From the NCBI GenBank assembly GCA_964416645.1, contig CAYQEZ010000003.1:1-64000 (forward strand): DNA of 64,000 nt, written 5' to 3'. The notes beneath the pieces were generated by a model. That model was given only the letters and a program-made list of their open reading frames with translations, was not told the origin of the DNA and searched no databases. A program made the translations under genes and the position numbers. Source of the DNA: GCA-002282575 sp964416645 (GTDB lineage: Bacteria > Pseudomonadota > Gammaproteobacteria > Thiomicrospirales > Thiomicrospiraceae). Shown here in pieces: positions 1 to 8,019 of the stretch (positions are counted from its first letter, which is position 1; every line of letters begins with the position of its first letter).

Positions 1-162
1 TTCATCTTTCTGCAGAAAAGTGGATTTAGGGCATTTGGATAAGTAGCAGGGATTACTGCGTCCAAAGCTTGCCAAAACGATCAGAAATCATAAATCAATG
101 ACGAAAAGACATAGTGTTTTTCGTTAAAAAGTGTGAATTCTATGAAAACTGAGCAAAATTTC

Positions 163-184
163 GGGTAATTAGAGGTGCCCTAAA
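163..184 (+). repeat. 22-bp direct repeat, copy 1
   Basis: Reads GGGTAATTAGAGGTGCCC followed by TAAA and differs at one base from the copy at 388-409. Both copies are followed by TAA. A shared conserved end next to a TNA trinucleotide would suit an IS5-family terminal repeat and its target site. That reading is inference, since no transposase is visible. Confidence 0.6.
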
Positions 185-283
185 TAGCACCCATGATGGC
201 AAAAGTCAGGGTCGAATTGAATATGGGCAAGGTCGGACGCTTACTTCGTAACTGGTAAAGTGTAACGATGTTTTAACAGGTAA

Positions 284-316
284 AAAAATAGCGCGGTATC
301 AAATATCGCGCTTTTT
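284..316. terminator. Hairpin with A/T tracts (bidirectional terminator)
   Basis: AGCGCG at 290-295 pairs with CGCGCT at 307-312 across an 11-nt loop. The stem is preceded by an A tract and followed by five T, so it could stop transcription from either side. No gene is seen to its left in the window. From the right it would serve the minus-strand fliK/flhB-like pair. Confidence 0.55.
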
Positions 317-349
317 AGCTCCAAATATCGCGCCGCGCTTCAACATGCT

Positions 350-392
350 ATTTTTAGCAACCCCTTCCTTCAGACTTTCTACCCATTGGGTT
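350..392 (+). repeat. Dispersed intergenic repeat, copy A
   Basis: The segment contains TTTTTAGCAACCCCTTCC and closely matches 20784-20828. A third, weaker copy in the opposite orientation lies at 56745-56787. Similarity to the second copy seems to continue into the 22-bp direct repeat at 388-409, so both may be parts of one element end. Confidence 0.5.
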
Positions 393-409
393 ATTAGAGG
401 TGCCCTAAA
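388..409 (+). repeat. 22-bp direct repeat, copy 2
   Basis: Reads GGGTTATTAGAGGTGCCC followed by TAAA, with one mismatch to 163-184. It ends eight bases before the stop codon of the minus-strand FlhB-like gene. Confidence 0.6.
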
Positions 410-417
410 GCTTATTG

Positions 418-699
418 CTATTGATTGGGCGGTGGTTTGCCGCTTAAGTTGTAAGCAAACACCAACACCTGAGCCACAGCAGCGAAAAGCTCGCGAGGGA
501 TTGGTTGATTCAGCTCTAGTGCAGATAGAGCTTTATTGAGTTGTGCATCTTGATGAATGGGGATGTCGGCTGTTTTGGCCATCGCTAAAATTTTATCTGC
601 AATAGCACCTTTTCCTTTAGCTACCACGCGTGGTAAATCATCTTGTTTATAGACCAAGGCGACCGCCGAGGTGGGATCTTTTTCTTCTGTGTTATTCAT
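418..699 (-). CDS. FlhB C-terminal-domain-like protein (FlhX/YlqH type)
   Basis: A 93-residue protein resembling the cytoplasmic C-terminal domain of FlhB/YscU export-switch proteins but without the membrane part. In this family such stand-alone domains lie next to fliK-like genes and may influence flagellar export. The segment AVALVYKQDDLPRVVAKG and the later PIHQDAQLNKAL match the family layout; the NPTH autocleavage site is not present. I chose the ATG at 699, 7 nt after the fliK-like stop, because its N-terminus fits the family. An in-frame TTG at 723 would add eight residues and overlap fliK. The exact role is inferred. Confidence 0.75.
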   Translation of the reverse strand: MNNTEEKDPTSAVALVYKQDDLPRVVAKGKGAIADKILAMAKTADIPIHQDAQLNKALSALELNQPIPRELFAAVAQVLVFAYNLSGKPPPNQ

Positions 700-706
700 G
701 CGTTCT

Positions 707-1870
707 TTATCCGTGGCAATCAACTAGAGGTTGTTGCCACAAGGGTTTTTCGGTTCGAGGTTCTGGCTTGCCTTGCACGATCACCAAGCTCTCTATAACC
801 AATCCTTGTTCCGTTAGCGCTTGCTTAAGTGTGGGTGCTTGTTGCTGAATCAATTGGCTAAGTTCAGCATTACTGCCCCATAATTGTACGCGTAGATTTA
901 ACGCCTTATCCATTTGAATACGACTGGTGAAATCTCCTTCTGGTAAGCTGAGTTGAACAAAAATTTTCCAATGTTGTTCATCCTCAGATTGTTCTGTTTT
1001 GGGTAAGTCAATTTCTAGGGTGAAATTATCTAGTAATTGCCGATCGTTGAGCGGAATTTCTTGTAACCAAACGGCATTGCCAGCATTGTGTTGGAGGGAT
1101 TGCAGTTGTTGTGTCAGTTCAGATCGGTTAAGCAGTTGCTGAGCAATGATTTTTTCTTCTACGTTCGCATCGGGGTTGTTAATTAAATTGATTAAGCCTT
1201 GTTTCCATTCAGCTGTCGATTGCTTGGCATACTTGTCATTAAATGCTTGCATGGTTTGTTGAACTTTTTCGGCTGTCAGTGGGGCTTGTAAGTTGAGGGC
1301 TTGATTGAGTAAGCTTTGCCAAGCTGGATTGAGTGCTTTTTGTCCCTGATAGGCTTGTTGAAGCTGATCGTTAACCAGTGTCAGCAGTTGTTGCAAGGGT
1401 GATTGATTGGGTAGGCTGTTTTTAAGCGCAGTCAAGGCTTCTTTGGTTGTATTGGGCAGGGATTGAGTCCAGTTTGGTAGCGGTGTTGCCGCTGAGTTTG
1501 GTGCAGATGCTGTTTTGGTATTGGCAGTATCTTGCGTCACCGTGGTCAGATTGGTTGGTGTGGCAACATAAGAGGATCCTGTACTAGTAGCAGACTGAGG
1601 ACTTGTTGATGCTGGAGGCGGTGTTAAAATTTTGAGTTGCAGTTGTCCGTTAACCAGCATGGGTTGTGCGCTGAGCGTTTGTCCTGGATTGAGTGGAGCG
1701 TTGGTTTGTGTAGCTAACTGTCGACCAGCCAATAAAATCGTGGCTTGATTGCCTTCACTAGCAACGACCTTAACGGTGATGGGTTGCGCATTTTGGAATA
1801 AAGATTCGGGTAATTTGGGGGTGCGAATCAATTTAATCACTTGCGCTTCAGGCGTGGATAATGGCATCAT
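707..1870 (-). CDS. fliK: FliK-like flagellar hook-length control protein
   Basis: A 387-residue protein rich in Gln, Thr, Ser and Ala, with a low-complexity middle (about residues 85-160) and a compact C-terminal domain (about 275-380) of the Flg_hook type. FliK proteins are secreted rulers that tell the export gate to switch from hook to filament subunits. The long Pro/Gln-rich body with a conserved tail is the expected architecture. Its partner, an FlhB C-terminal-like gene, follows at once on the same strand, which supports the call. Sequence identity outside the tail is normally poor, so it could be a FliK paralogue rather than the main ruler. Confidence 0.72.
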   Translation of the reverse strand: MMPLSTPEAQVIKLIRTPKLPESLFQNAQPITVKVVASEGNQATILLAGRQLATQTNAPLNPGQTLSAQPMLVNGQLQLKILTPPPASTSPQSATSTGSSYVATPTNLTTVTQDTANTKTASAPNSAATPLPNWTQSLPNTTKEALTALKNSLPNQSPLQQLLTLVNDQLQQAYQGQKALNPAWQSLLNQALNLQAPLTAEKVQQTMQAFNDKYAKQSTAEWKQGLINLINNPDANVEEKIIAQQLLNRSELTQQLQSLQHNAGNAVWLQEIPLNDRQLLDNFTLEIDLPKTEQSEDEQHWKIFVQLSLPEGDFTSRIQMDKALNLRVQLWGSNAELSQLIQQQAPTLKQALTEQGLVIESLVIVQGKPEPRTEKPLWQQPLVDCHG

Positions 1871-1959
1871 AACTCATAGTCCATAACGAGTGTTAAGTGG
1901 GCAGTTTATCAAAAATGCTGAATGAAGTCTGTAATTTGTAGCCGAGAAAGTCTAACCCT

Positions 1960-2790
1960 ATGTCAATACAACAAGAATTCGACTTTACCAAAGCAGATTT
2001 TGATCGTGTGCGTCGTATCGTCTATGATCATGCTGGTATAGCCTTGGCTGATAGTAAGCAAAACCTGATTTACAATCGACTGTCTCGCCGTTTACGTAGT
2101 TTGAACTTTTATGATTTTAACCATTATTTAACCTATGTTGAAGGGGAAGGTTATGATCAGGAGTTTACCCATTTAATTAATGCGGTAACCACTAATTTAA
2201 CTTTTTTCTTTCGTGAAATTCATCACTTCGATTATTTATCTGAAACACTATTTCCAGCTCTGCTGAAAGCCAATGCACAGAGTAAAAAAGTACGTATCTG
2301 GTCGGCTGGTTGTTCAACGGGAGAGGAGCCTTACTCGATTGCGATTGTGGTGAAAGAGGCTTTCCCGTCCGATTGGGACGTGCAAGTCCATGCCAGTGAC
2401 TTGGATACCAATGTGATTCATACCGCTAAAACCGGTGTTTATCAAATTGAATCTTTAAAAGGCGTTTCTGCTGCACGTGTTAAACGTTGGTTCTTGAAAG
2501 GTAGTGGTCAGAATGAAGGTATGGTTAAGGTTAAACCAGAATTGCAAACGCTGATTCATTTTCAACAGGTTAATCTGATGCGTGATTGGCCTTGGAAGGA
2601 GCGTTTTGACATTATCTTTTGTCGAAATGTGGTTATTTATTTTGATAAGCCGACACAACAGAAGCTATTTATGCGTTATCACGAATTATTGAGTGATCAG
2701 GGACATTTGTTCATTGGACATTCAGAGTCTTTATACAAGGTAAGCGAACAATTTAAGTTATTGGGTAAAACCATTTACCAGAAAATTTAG
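1960..2790 (+). CDS. cheR: Chemotaxis protein methyltransferase CheR
   Basis: A 276-residue S-adenosylmethionine-dependent methyltransferase that adds methyl groups to glutamates of chemoreceptors during adaptation. An N-terminal helical CheR domain (about 1-75) is followed by the SAM-binding domain with GCSTGEEPYSIA near residues 116-127 and FCRNVVIYFD near 220. Length is typical. cheB begins 18 nt downstream, so the opposing methylation and demethylation enzymes form an operon, with a chemoreceptor gene just after. cheA, cheW and cheY are not in the window. Confidence 0.95.
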   Translation: MSIQQEFDFTKADFDRVRRIVYDHAGIALADSKQNLIYNRLSRRLRSLNFYDFNHYLTYVEGEGYDQEFTHLINAVTTNLTFFFREIHHFDYLSETLFPALLKANAQSKKVRIWSAGCSTGEEPYSIAIVVKEAFPSDWDVQVHASDLDTNVIHTAKTGVYQIESLKGVSAARVKRWFLKGSGQNEGMVKVKPELQTLIHFQQVNLMRDWPWKERFDIIFCRNVVIYFDKPTQQKLFMRYHELLSDQGHLFIGHSESLYKVSEQFKLLGKTIYQKI

Positions 2791-2808
2791 AGGCTTTAGA
2801 AAACGATT

Positions 2809-3927
2809 ATGTTAGCAAAAAAAATTAAGGTATTAATTGTCGACGATTCAGTATTGGTTAGACGTATGCTAACTGAAATGTTGAGTAGTGATGCGGCTAT
2901 TGAAGTGGTTGGTGTGGCTGAGGACCCCTTTGATGCGCGAGAAAAAATCAAGGCGCTTAATCCTGATGTGATTACCTTAGACATCGAGATGCCAAAGATG
3001 GATGGGGTGACTTTCTTACGCAATTTAATGCGCCTGCATCCTTTACCTGTGGTGATGGTTTCATCGCTTACGGAAAAAGGAGCTGATGTTACCTTGGCAG
3101 CCTTGGAGCTGGGTGCGATTGATTTTGTTACTAAGCCCAAGGTGAATGTGGGCGGTTCTTTAGCTGATTATAAACAGGAAATCATCGAAAAAATTAAAAT
3201 GGCTGCTAAGGTGTCGATGAGCAGAGTTGAGCGTAATGCGACGCAATCGACTGCTAAAGTTGTAGAAAAGCCAGTACCTACAACGCCCGCAACGATGATT
3301 CCAGCTAAATTGAGTGCTGATGCCATTCTCAGTCAACATGCTTCGGGTAAAGAAAAGTCTCGTCAGCGTATTATTGCCATTGGTGCATCTACAGGAGGGA
3401 CTGAGGCTATTCGAGAAGTGCTAACAGCCTTGCCTGAGAATATGCCTCCGATTGTCATTACACAGCATATTCCTGCCGCTTTTAGTGCTCCTTTTGCGAA
3501 ACGTATGGATAGCATGTCTGCATTATTAGTACATGAAGCTGAAGAGGGACAGTTGATCTTACCAGGTCATGTTTATATTGCCCCTGGTAGTCAGCATTTA
3601 TTGATTGAATCGGTTGGCGGAAAGTTGGTTTGTCGTTTGCATGATGGTCCGCCAGTTAACCGACACAAGCCTTCTGTCGATGTGATGTTTCGCTCGGTCG
3701 CTCAGGTATGTGGTACTAATGCTATCGGTGTGCTCTTGACTGGTATGGGTGATGACGGGGCGCGAGGCTTGAAGGAGTTGCAAGATGTGTCGGCAAAAAC
3801 CATTGCGCAAGATGAAAAGACAAGTGTTGTTTGGGGCATGCCAGGAGAAGCGGTTAAGCTAGGAGCTGCTGATCTTGTGTTGCCTTTATCTGAAGTGGCA
3901 TCTAAATTGCTAGTGTTAAGTCAGTAA
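2809..3927 (+). CDS. cheB: Chemotaxis response regulator methylesterase CheB
   Basis: A 372-residue, two-domain enzyme that removes receptor methyl groups (and deamidates receptor glutamines) once phosphorylated. The receiver domain holds the acidic pair DD at 12-13 and phosphoacceptor D58 (ITLDIEMP). After a linker of about 60 residues comes the esterase domain with the catalytic triad candidates S194 (GASTGG), H220 (TQHIP) and D316 (GMGDDG). All key residues are present. It follows cheR by 18 nt. Confidence 0.96.
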   Translation: MLAKKIKVLIVDDSVLVRRMLTEMLSSDAAIEVVGVAEDPFDAREKIKALNPDVITLDIEMPKMDGVTFLRNLMRLHPLPVVMVSSLTEKGADVTLAALELGAIDFVTKPKVNVGGSLADYKQEIIEKIKMAAKVSMSRVERNATQSTAKVVEKPVPTTPATMIPAKLSADAILSQHASGKEKSRQRIIAIGASTGGTEAIREVLTALPENMPPIVITQHIPAAFSAPFAKRMDSMSALLVHEAEEGQLILPGHVYIAPGSQHLLIESVGGKLVCRLHDGPPVNRHKPSVDVMFRSVAQVCGTNAIGVLLTGMGDDGARGLKELQDVSAKTIAQDEKTSVVWGMPGEAVKLGAADLVLPLSEVASKLLVLSQ

Positions 3928-3935
3928 ATTCGTAT

Positions 3936-3962
3936 TAAAGTTTTTTTAGAACAGTGCGTTAA
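3936..3962 (+). promoter_or_regulatory. Sigma-28 (FliA) type promoter
   Basis: TAAAGTTT at 3936-3943 matches the flagellar sigma-28 -35 consensus at every base. After an 11-nt spacer, TGCGTTAA at 3955-3962 matches five of eight positions of the -10 consensus GCCGATAA. It lies about 60 nt before the chemoreceptor start, where class III motility promoters are expected. Confidence 0.68.
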
Positions 3963-4019
3963 CCCAGTGTCGGTTGTAAAAACGGATCGAGACAAAGCAT
4001 TAGTTCGGAGTAGTAAAGT

Positions 4020-5243
4020 ATGCAAAAGAAAATAGGTGTGGCTATCGGTTGGACGCTGAGTGTCTTGGTTGCACTGAGTGTTGGTTTGTCTGGTCAGTGG
4101 TGGATCGTTGTGGCGGTCATGGCATCGGCAGTGGTTTGGACGGGTTTGTTGCTTGCGGTTCCTTCATCGTCATCTGGGGACACTTCAGCTGTTGCGCCTC
4201 GTGCTTTTGCGCACAAGGGAACAACGGCTTTGGAGGCTCAGGCTTCGGGTGAGGTTGTAAAAGTCATTATGTCGGACATTGATGCCGTTATTGACCAAGA
4301 AGTGCAGATTGTTCGTGGTGAGCTGCTACAAGTTAAAGATTTGATTGCCGAAGCAGTAGAAACACTTAACAATAGTTTTACTAACTTAAATGATGCCTCA
4401 CAACGAGAGGGTGAGTTGGTGATGGGGCTCATGGCTAATATGGGTGGCGGCAATGGTGGTATGACCATTGAAAAGTTCACGCAAGAAACACGAGATATTA
4501 TGCATTACTTGATCGAATTGATCATGAGTGTGAGTCGTCGCAGTCGTGAGACTGTGTCGAAGATCGATGATATGGTGAGTCAGATTAATGCTATCTTTAC
4601 CTTATTGGAAGATGTCAAAACGATTGCGGATCAAACCAATTTGTTAGCTTTGAATGCAGCAATTGAAGCGGCGCGTGCTGGTGAGTCAGGACGTGGTTTC
4701 GCTGTCGTGGCTGATGAAGTACGCAAATTGTCTTTAAACTCGAATAAGCTGAATGAACAGATTCGTAAAAAAGCAGAGCAGGCTCGTTTAACGGTTGATG
4801 AAGTGCGTGATATTGTTGGCGACTCAGCGCACAAGGACATGCGTGAAGCAGAGGATTCTAAGTTGCGCGCTGATCGCATGATGGAAGCGTTAAACAGCAT
4901 GAATATGTCGATCACAGAACGATTAGGTGATGTCTCTGGCATCATTAGTGATATTGAGTACAATGTTTCTAATGCCATTCGTTCGTTACAGTTTGAGGAT
5001 ATTACGCGTCAATTGGTTGATCAGGTACAAAACCATTTGGATAACTTGAATAGCATGGCAAGTACCACTAATGCGGCAACGATTGAGATGATGCAAACCC
5101 CAGTGACTTCTTCGCAGGATTATGCTCAACGTATGGAAGAGTTGCGCCGTAAAATCCATGACGAGCGTGATCGAATTGAGGCAACACGTATGGCGCGGGT
5201 AAGATCTTCTAGTCTTGAAGCGGGTGATGTGGATTTATTCTAA
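4020..5243 (+). CDS. Methyl-accepting chemotaxis protein
   Basis: A 407-residue receptor. Two closely spaced N-terminal hydrophobic segments (about 7-27 and 28-48) leave almost no periplasmic part, so this receptor has no classical extracellular ligand domain. The rest is a helical signalling domain with the conserved hairpin tip DQTNLLALNAAIEAARAGE near 204-222, which in this family contacts CheA and CheW. Membership is certain; the stimulus is unknown and is probably sensed at the membrane or in the cytoplasm. A sigma-28-like promoter precedes it and a strong terminator follows. Confidence 0.93.
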   Translation: MQKKIGVAIGWTLSVLVALSVGLSGQWWIVVAVMASAVVWTGLLLAVPSSSSGDTSAVAPRAFAHKGTTALEAQASGEVVKVIMSDIDAVIDQEVQIVRGELLQVKDLIAEAVETLNNSFTNLNDASQREGELVMGLMANMGGGNGGMTIEKFTQETRDIMHYLIELIMSVSRRSRETVSKIDDMVSQINAIFTLLEDVKTIADQTNLLALNAAIEAARAGESGRGFAVVADEVRKLSLNSNKLNEQIRKKAEQARLTVDEVRDIVGDSAHKDMREAEDSKLRADRMMEALNSMNMSITERLGDVSGIISDIEYNVSNAIRSLQFEDITRQLVDQVQNHLDNLNSMASTTNAATIEMMQTPVTSSQDYAQRMEELRRKIHDERDRIEATRMARVRSSSLEAGDVDLF

Positions 5244-5260
5244 GTTGTACTGGTAATGAT

Positions 5261-5291
5261 AAAAAAACAGGGCAATTTGCCCTGTTTTTTT
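5261..5291. terminator. Bidirectional terminator
   Basis: ACAGGGCA and TGCCCTGT pair around a very short AT loop, with seven A before and seven T after. It lies between the chemoreceptor stop (5243) and the stop of minus-strand hflD (5290), so it can end both convergent transcripts. Confidence 0.88.
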
Positions 5292-5955
5292 ATTCTGTTA
5301 GTTGGTGATTGTCTCTATCTTCGGCACGAATGCTGGCTAAGCAATGATCGGCAGCCCGTAAGTAGCTAGCACGTTTGAATAGCAGCTGCCAGCGCGAACC
5401 ATCAACCTGCTTCCACAAGAAAGCTGATCGGATTCCTGCTAAGAGTACGGCTCTAATGCGATTGGCAATAGCTGGTTGCGATAAATAGCCATGCGAACCG
5501 CGCACCATGATTTTAGGGTGCATTTGAGAAACAATATCCGTATAAATGAGTGCGATGCCAGCCAGGGTGTTGTCATGCAACAAGCCAAAGTGTTTGCGTT
5601 GACTTTCTGGTACAGACAGTTTTTTGAACAGTCTTTCGACTAATTCAGGTTGCTTGCTCAGCTTGTTTTCTAAAGCAATCATACCAATGACATATTGTGT
5701 CAGTTGCATATTGCGCTGTTCATTCGGAGCTGAACCGTTCATTTGCGTTTTTAAAGTACGCATGCCTAGCGTTAACCCAGCAAAACCACCAAAAACGGCT
5801 TCGGTTGTTTCTGGGTTTTCAACAAATAAACTATTCAATGTCGCTGTCAGGGCATCGGTATCCGATTTTCCCTGAGTGGCTAGTTGGTGAACCAATGCAG
5901 CGGCCTGGTAAATACCGGCAAAGGCGAGCATGCGGTCTTGATCTTGATAACTCAT
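5290..5955 (-). CDS. hflD: High-frequency lysogenization protein HflD homolog
   Basis: A 221-residue, mostly helical protein of the HflD (DUF489) family. In E. coli HflD is a membrane-associated protein that binds phage lambda CII and affects lysogenization; its housekeeping role is unclear. The N-terminal segment DRMLAFAGIYQAAALVHQLA is characteristic, and length matches the E. coli protein. It starts 5 nt after the mnmA stop on the same strand, the same mnmA-hflD pairing as in enterobacteria. It ends inside the shared terminator. Confidence 0.88.
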   Translation of the reverse strand: MSYQDQDRMLAFAGIYQAAALVHQLATQGKSDTDALTATLNSLFVENPETTEAVFGGFAGLTLGMRTLKTQMNGSAPNEQRNMQLTQYVIGMIALENKLSKQPELVERLFKKLSVPESQRKHFGLLHDNTLAGIALIYTDIVSQMHPKIMVRGSHGYLSQPAIANRIRAVLLAGIRSAFLWKQVDGSRWQLLFKRASYLRAADHCLASIRAEDRDNHQLTE

Positions 5956-5960
5956 AAGGC

Positions 5961-7079
5961 TTAATTCTTAGCTTCTGTGATAATCGCACCGCCTAAGCAG
6001 ACTTCGTCATCATAAATAACGACAGACTGACCAGGCGTGATAGCGCGTTGGGGTTGTTCAAAGGTAAGCTCGATGCGTTGATTGTCTGCATAGGTGAGCT
6101 GACAGGCTTGAGCGGGTTGACGGTAACGAATTTTGGCGCTCAGTGGTTGATGGATGGACGGTGGTTGATCGCACCAGTCGAGTTGGGTTGCCACTAGGCG
6201 ACTTTTGAGCAAGGCAGGGTGGTTGTGACCTTGCACGACGATGAGGCGATTAAGAGCCATATCTTTATCGGCGACAAACCAAGCGTCGTCTTCATTACCC
6301 TGTCCGCCACCGATGCCTAATCCTTTACGCTGTCCCAGTGTATAAAAAGCGAGTCCAGTATGTTTGCCAACGACCTTGCCTTCTGGTGTGACCATGTCGC
6401 CAGCTTGTTGCTGGTCGAGGTAGCTTTGTAAAAAGTCTTTGAATTTGCGTTCACCAATAAAACAAATACCGGTACTGTCTTTTTTATCGTGGGTAACAAA
6501 ACCCTGTTGTTCGGCAATAGCGCGTACGACAGGTTTTTCCAGTTCACCGACAGGGAATAAGGCATGTGCCAGTTGGCGTTGCTTGAGCGTGTATAAGAAA
6601 TAGCTCTGATCTTTATTGTTATCTAGCCCAGTGAGCAGTTGAAAATGCCCATTCTGGTAACCAATGCGCGCATAATGCCCCGTGGCAATACCGTCTGCAC
6701 CCAGGGCAAGGGCTTCATCCAGAAAGGTTTTGAATTTAATTTCTTTGTTGCACAAAATATCGGGGTTAGGGGTGCGACCTGCTTGGTATTCCGCTAAAAA
6801 ATGAGCGAATACGCCTTCCCAGTAATGTTGAGAGAAGTTGCGAATGTGTAAAGGAATACCCAGTTTGTCGCAAACCTGCTGGGCGTCGAGCATGTCTTTA
6901 CGCGCTGGGCAGTAGTCGTCGGTATCGTCCCCTTCCCAGTTCTTCATAAACAAGCCTTCGATCTGGTAGCCTTGTTGTTGTAATAGGTAGGCAGTCACAG
7001 AAGAGTCTACCCCTCCTGACATGCCAACAATAATTTTAGCACCAGGTTGTAACTGGCGAAATTGAGTATTTGTATCCAT
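5961..7079 (-). CDS. mnmA: tRNA-specific 2-thiouridylase MnmA
   Basis: A 372-residue enzyme that puts sulfur on C2 of the wobble uridine of Lys, Glu and Gln tRNAs, using ATP and relayed persulfide sulfur. The PP-loop GMSGGVDSSV is near residues 19-28. The catalytic cysteines lie in DILCNKEIKF and GICFIGERKF, both intact. A C-terminal beta-barrel completes the usual length. hflD follows on the same strand. The region upstream is shared divergently with the unknown gene at 7167. Confidence 0.96.
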   Translation of the reverse strand: MDTNTQFRQLQPGAKIIVGMSGGVDSSVTAYLLQQQGYQIEGLFMKNWEGDDTDDYCPARKDMLDAQQVCDKLGIPLHIRNFSQHYWEGVFAHFLAEYQAGRTPNPDILCNKEIKFKTFLDEALALGADGIATGHYARIGYQNGHFQLLTGLDNNKDQSYFLYTLKQRQLAHALFPVGELEKPVVRAIAEQQGFVTHDKKDSTGICFIGERKFKDFLQSYLDQQQAGDMVTPEGKVVGKHTGLAFYTLGQRKGLGIGGGQGNEDDAWFVADKDMALNRLIVVQGHNHPALLKSRLVATQLDWCDQPPSIHQPLSAKIRYRQPAQACQLTYADNQRIELTFEQPQRAITPGQSVVIYDDEVCLGGAIITEAKN

Positions 7080-7166
7080 GAGCGATATTCTAACAAATTA
7101 GCCTCCTGACAGGGCATAGCCTTTGACGTTATAATGAACCATTTTTTGCAAACGACTGAGGCACTT

Positions 7167-7457
7167 ATGGCTACCAACTGGATCAAAATGGAGTGTGTGC
7201 CTTTGCCAACGGCTAACTATCCTGAATTGCTGGTTTATTGGAATCCCGATTCGGGGCAATTGTTGGGTGATCAAGTGGATTTGTTACATGATTTGGTAAG
7301 ACAAGCAATGAATCAGGGCATAAATGGCGCTGAGTTGTCTGATCCTTACCGTAAGCCAAGTGAATTGGCGATTATTTTGAGTCAGTTTTATATTCTCATT
7401 CCTGAGCCGATTGCAGAAGTGCCTCATTTTGTTGCTGCTTCTCAATTGGTTCAGTAA
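7167..7457 (+). CDS. Conserved-looking hypothetical protein
   Basis: A 96-residue soluble protein with no signal peptide, membrane segment or motif I can name. I chose the ATG at 7167 because GAGG at 7158-7161 sits 5 nt before it; an upstream in-frame ATG at 7134 has no such site. The Pro- and Tyr-rich start (MECVPLPTANYPELLVYW) and C-terminal half suggest a small folded domain. The FKBP-type isomerase gene follows 21 nt later on the same strand, so the two are probably cotranscribed. Function unknown. Confidence 0.65.
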   Translation: MATNWIKMECVPLPTANYPELLVYWNPDSGQLLGDQVDLLHDLVRQAMNQGINGAELSDPYRKPSELAIILSQFYILIPEPIAEVPHFVAASQLVQ

Positions 7458-7478
7458 AGTTACTTGGGTTAATTAGTA

Positions 7479-7874
7479 ATGATAAAAGTAGAATTTACGC
7501 TTTGTTTAAGTGATGGCACACTGGTGGATAAAACAGAAGCAGGCGAAGTAATAGAGTTTGAGCCGGGTGATGGTCAATGGTTTCCGGCCTTAGAAAAGTG
7601 TGTCTTGTCTGTACCGATGGGAGAAACCATGCAATTTTTACTATCGCCAGAAGAAGCTTTTGGTTATCCCGATCCTAGCCAAGTACATTGGTTAGATAGA
7701 ACGGACTTGGGTGACATTGAGCCTATCGTCAATGACATTGTTGAATTCAATTTGCCCAATGGCGATGCTGTGGCTGCGCGTGTGCTAGCAGTCGAATCAG
7801 ATCGTGTGCAGTGTGATTTTAGTCATCCCTTAGCAGGACAGGAATTAATTTTAGAAGTGAAGCGAGTTGCTTGA
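7479..7874 (+). CDS. fkpB: FKBP-type peptidyl-prolyl isomerase, SlpA/FkpB type
   Basis: A 131-residue cytoplasmic protein of the small SlyD/SlpA class, in which a chaperone flap is inserted into an FKBP fold. The landmarks are FEPGDGQWFPALE, the acidic EEAFGYPDPSQV, and the C-terminal DFSHPLAGQELILEV, a signature of this group. There is no His-rich metal-binding tail, which points to SlpA rather than SlyD. Members catalyse prolyl isomerization and help folding. In many Gammaproteobacteria this gene lies beside ispH, but not here. Confidence 0.85.
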   Translation: MIKVEFTLCLSDGTLVDKTEAGEVIEFEPGDGQWFPALEKCVLSVPMGETMQFLLSPEEAFGYPDPSQVHWLDRTDLGDIEPIVNDIVEFNLPNGDAVAARVLAVESDRVQCDFSHPLAGQELILEVKRVA

Positions 7875-7891
7875 CTTAGTGTGCTTAACCC

Positions 7892-7961
7892 GAAGCATGA
7901 TTCTTTATATTTGCCTTTCCTTCGCTTTGCTCAGCTGGTCTGCATAAAAGAATCATGCTTC
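7892..7961. repeat. 15-bp perfect inverted repeat with 40-nt loop
   Basis: GAAGCATGATTCTTT at 7892-7906 pairs exactly with AAAGAATCATGCTTC at 7947-7961. It lies between fkpB and sucC. There is no T tract after the stem, so it is not a standard terminator. The loop resembles that of the hairpin at 20674-20734 although the stems are unrelated. Confidence 0.8.
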
Positions 7962-8019
7962 AGGTTTGAAACCAGTGTTGCTTTGAATTTAAGAACAAAT
8001 TTTATCGTTAGGTGTCATC

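Larger units (their letters stand above)
1..417. other. Gene-free left edge with repeat remnants
   Basis: No convincing gene lies here; all frames are broken by stops. It holds two near-identical 22-bp direct repeats (163-184 and 388-409, one mismatch), a terminator-like hairpin (284-316) and one copy of a dispersed repeat (350-392). The tract looks like mobile-element debris, but no transposase can be read. The window starts inside it, so its left part may belong to something outside. Confidence 0.6.

Noticed and set aside
345..539. A 64-codon plus-strand frame
   Set aside because: It overlaps the FlhB-like gene on the other strand and the repeats, with no ribosome site and no protein-like pattern.
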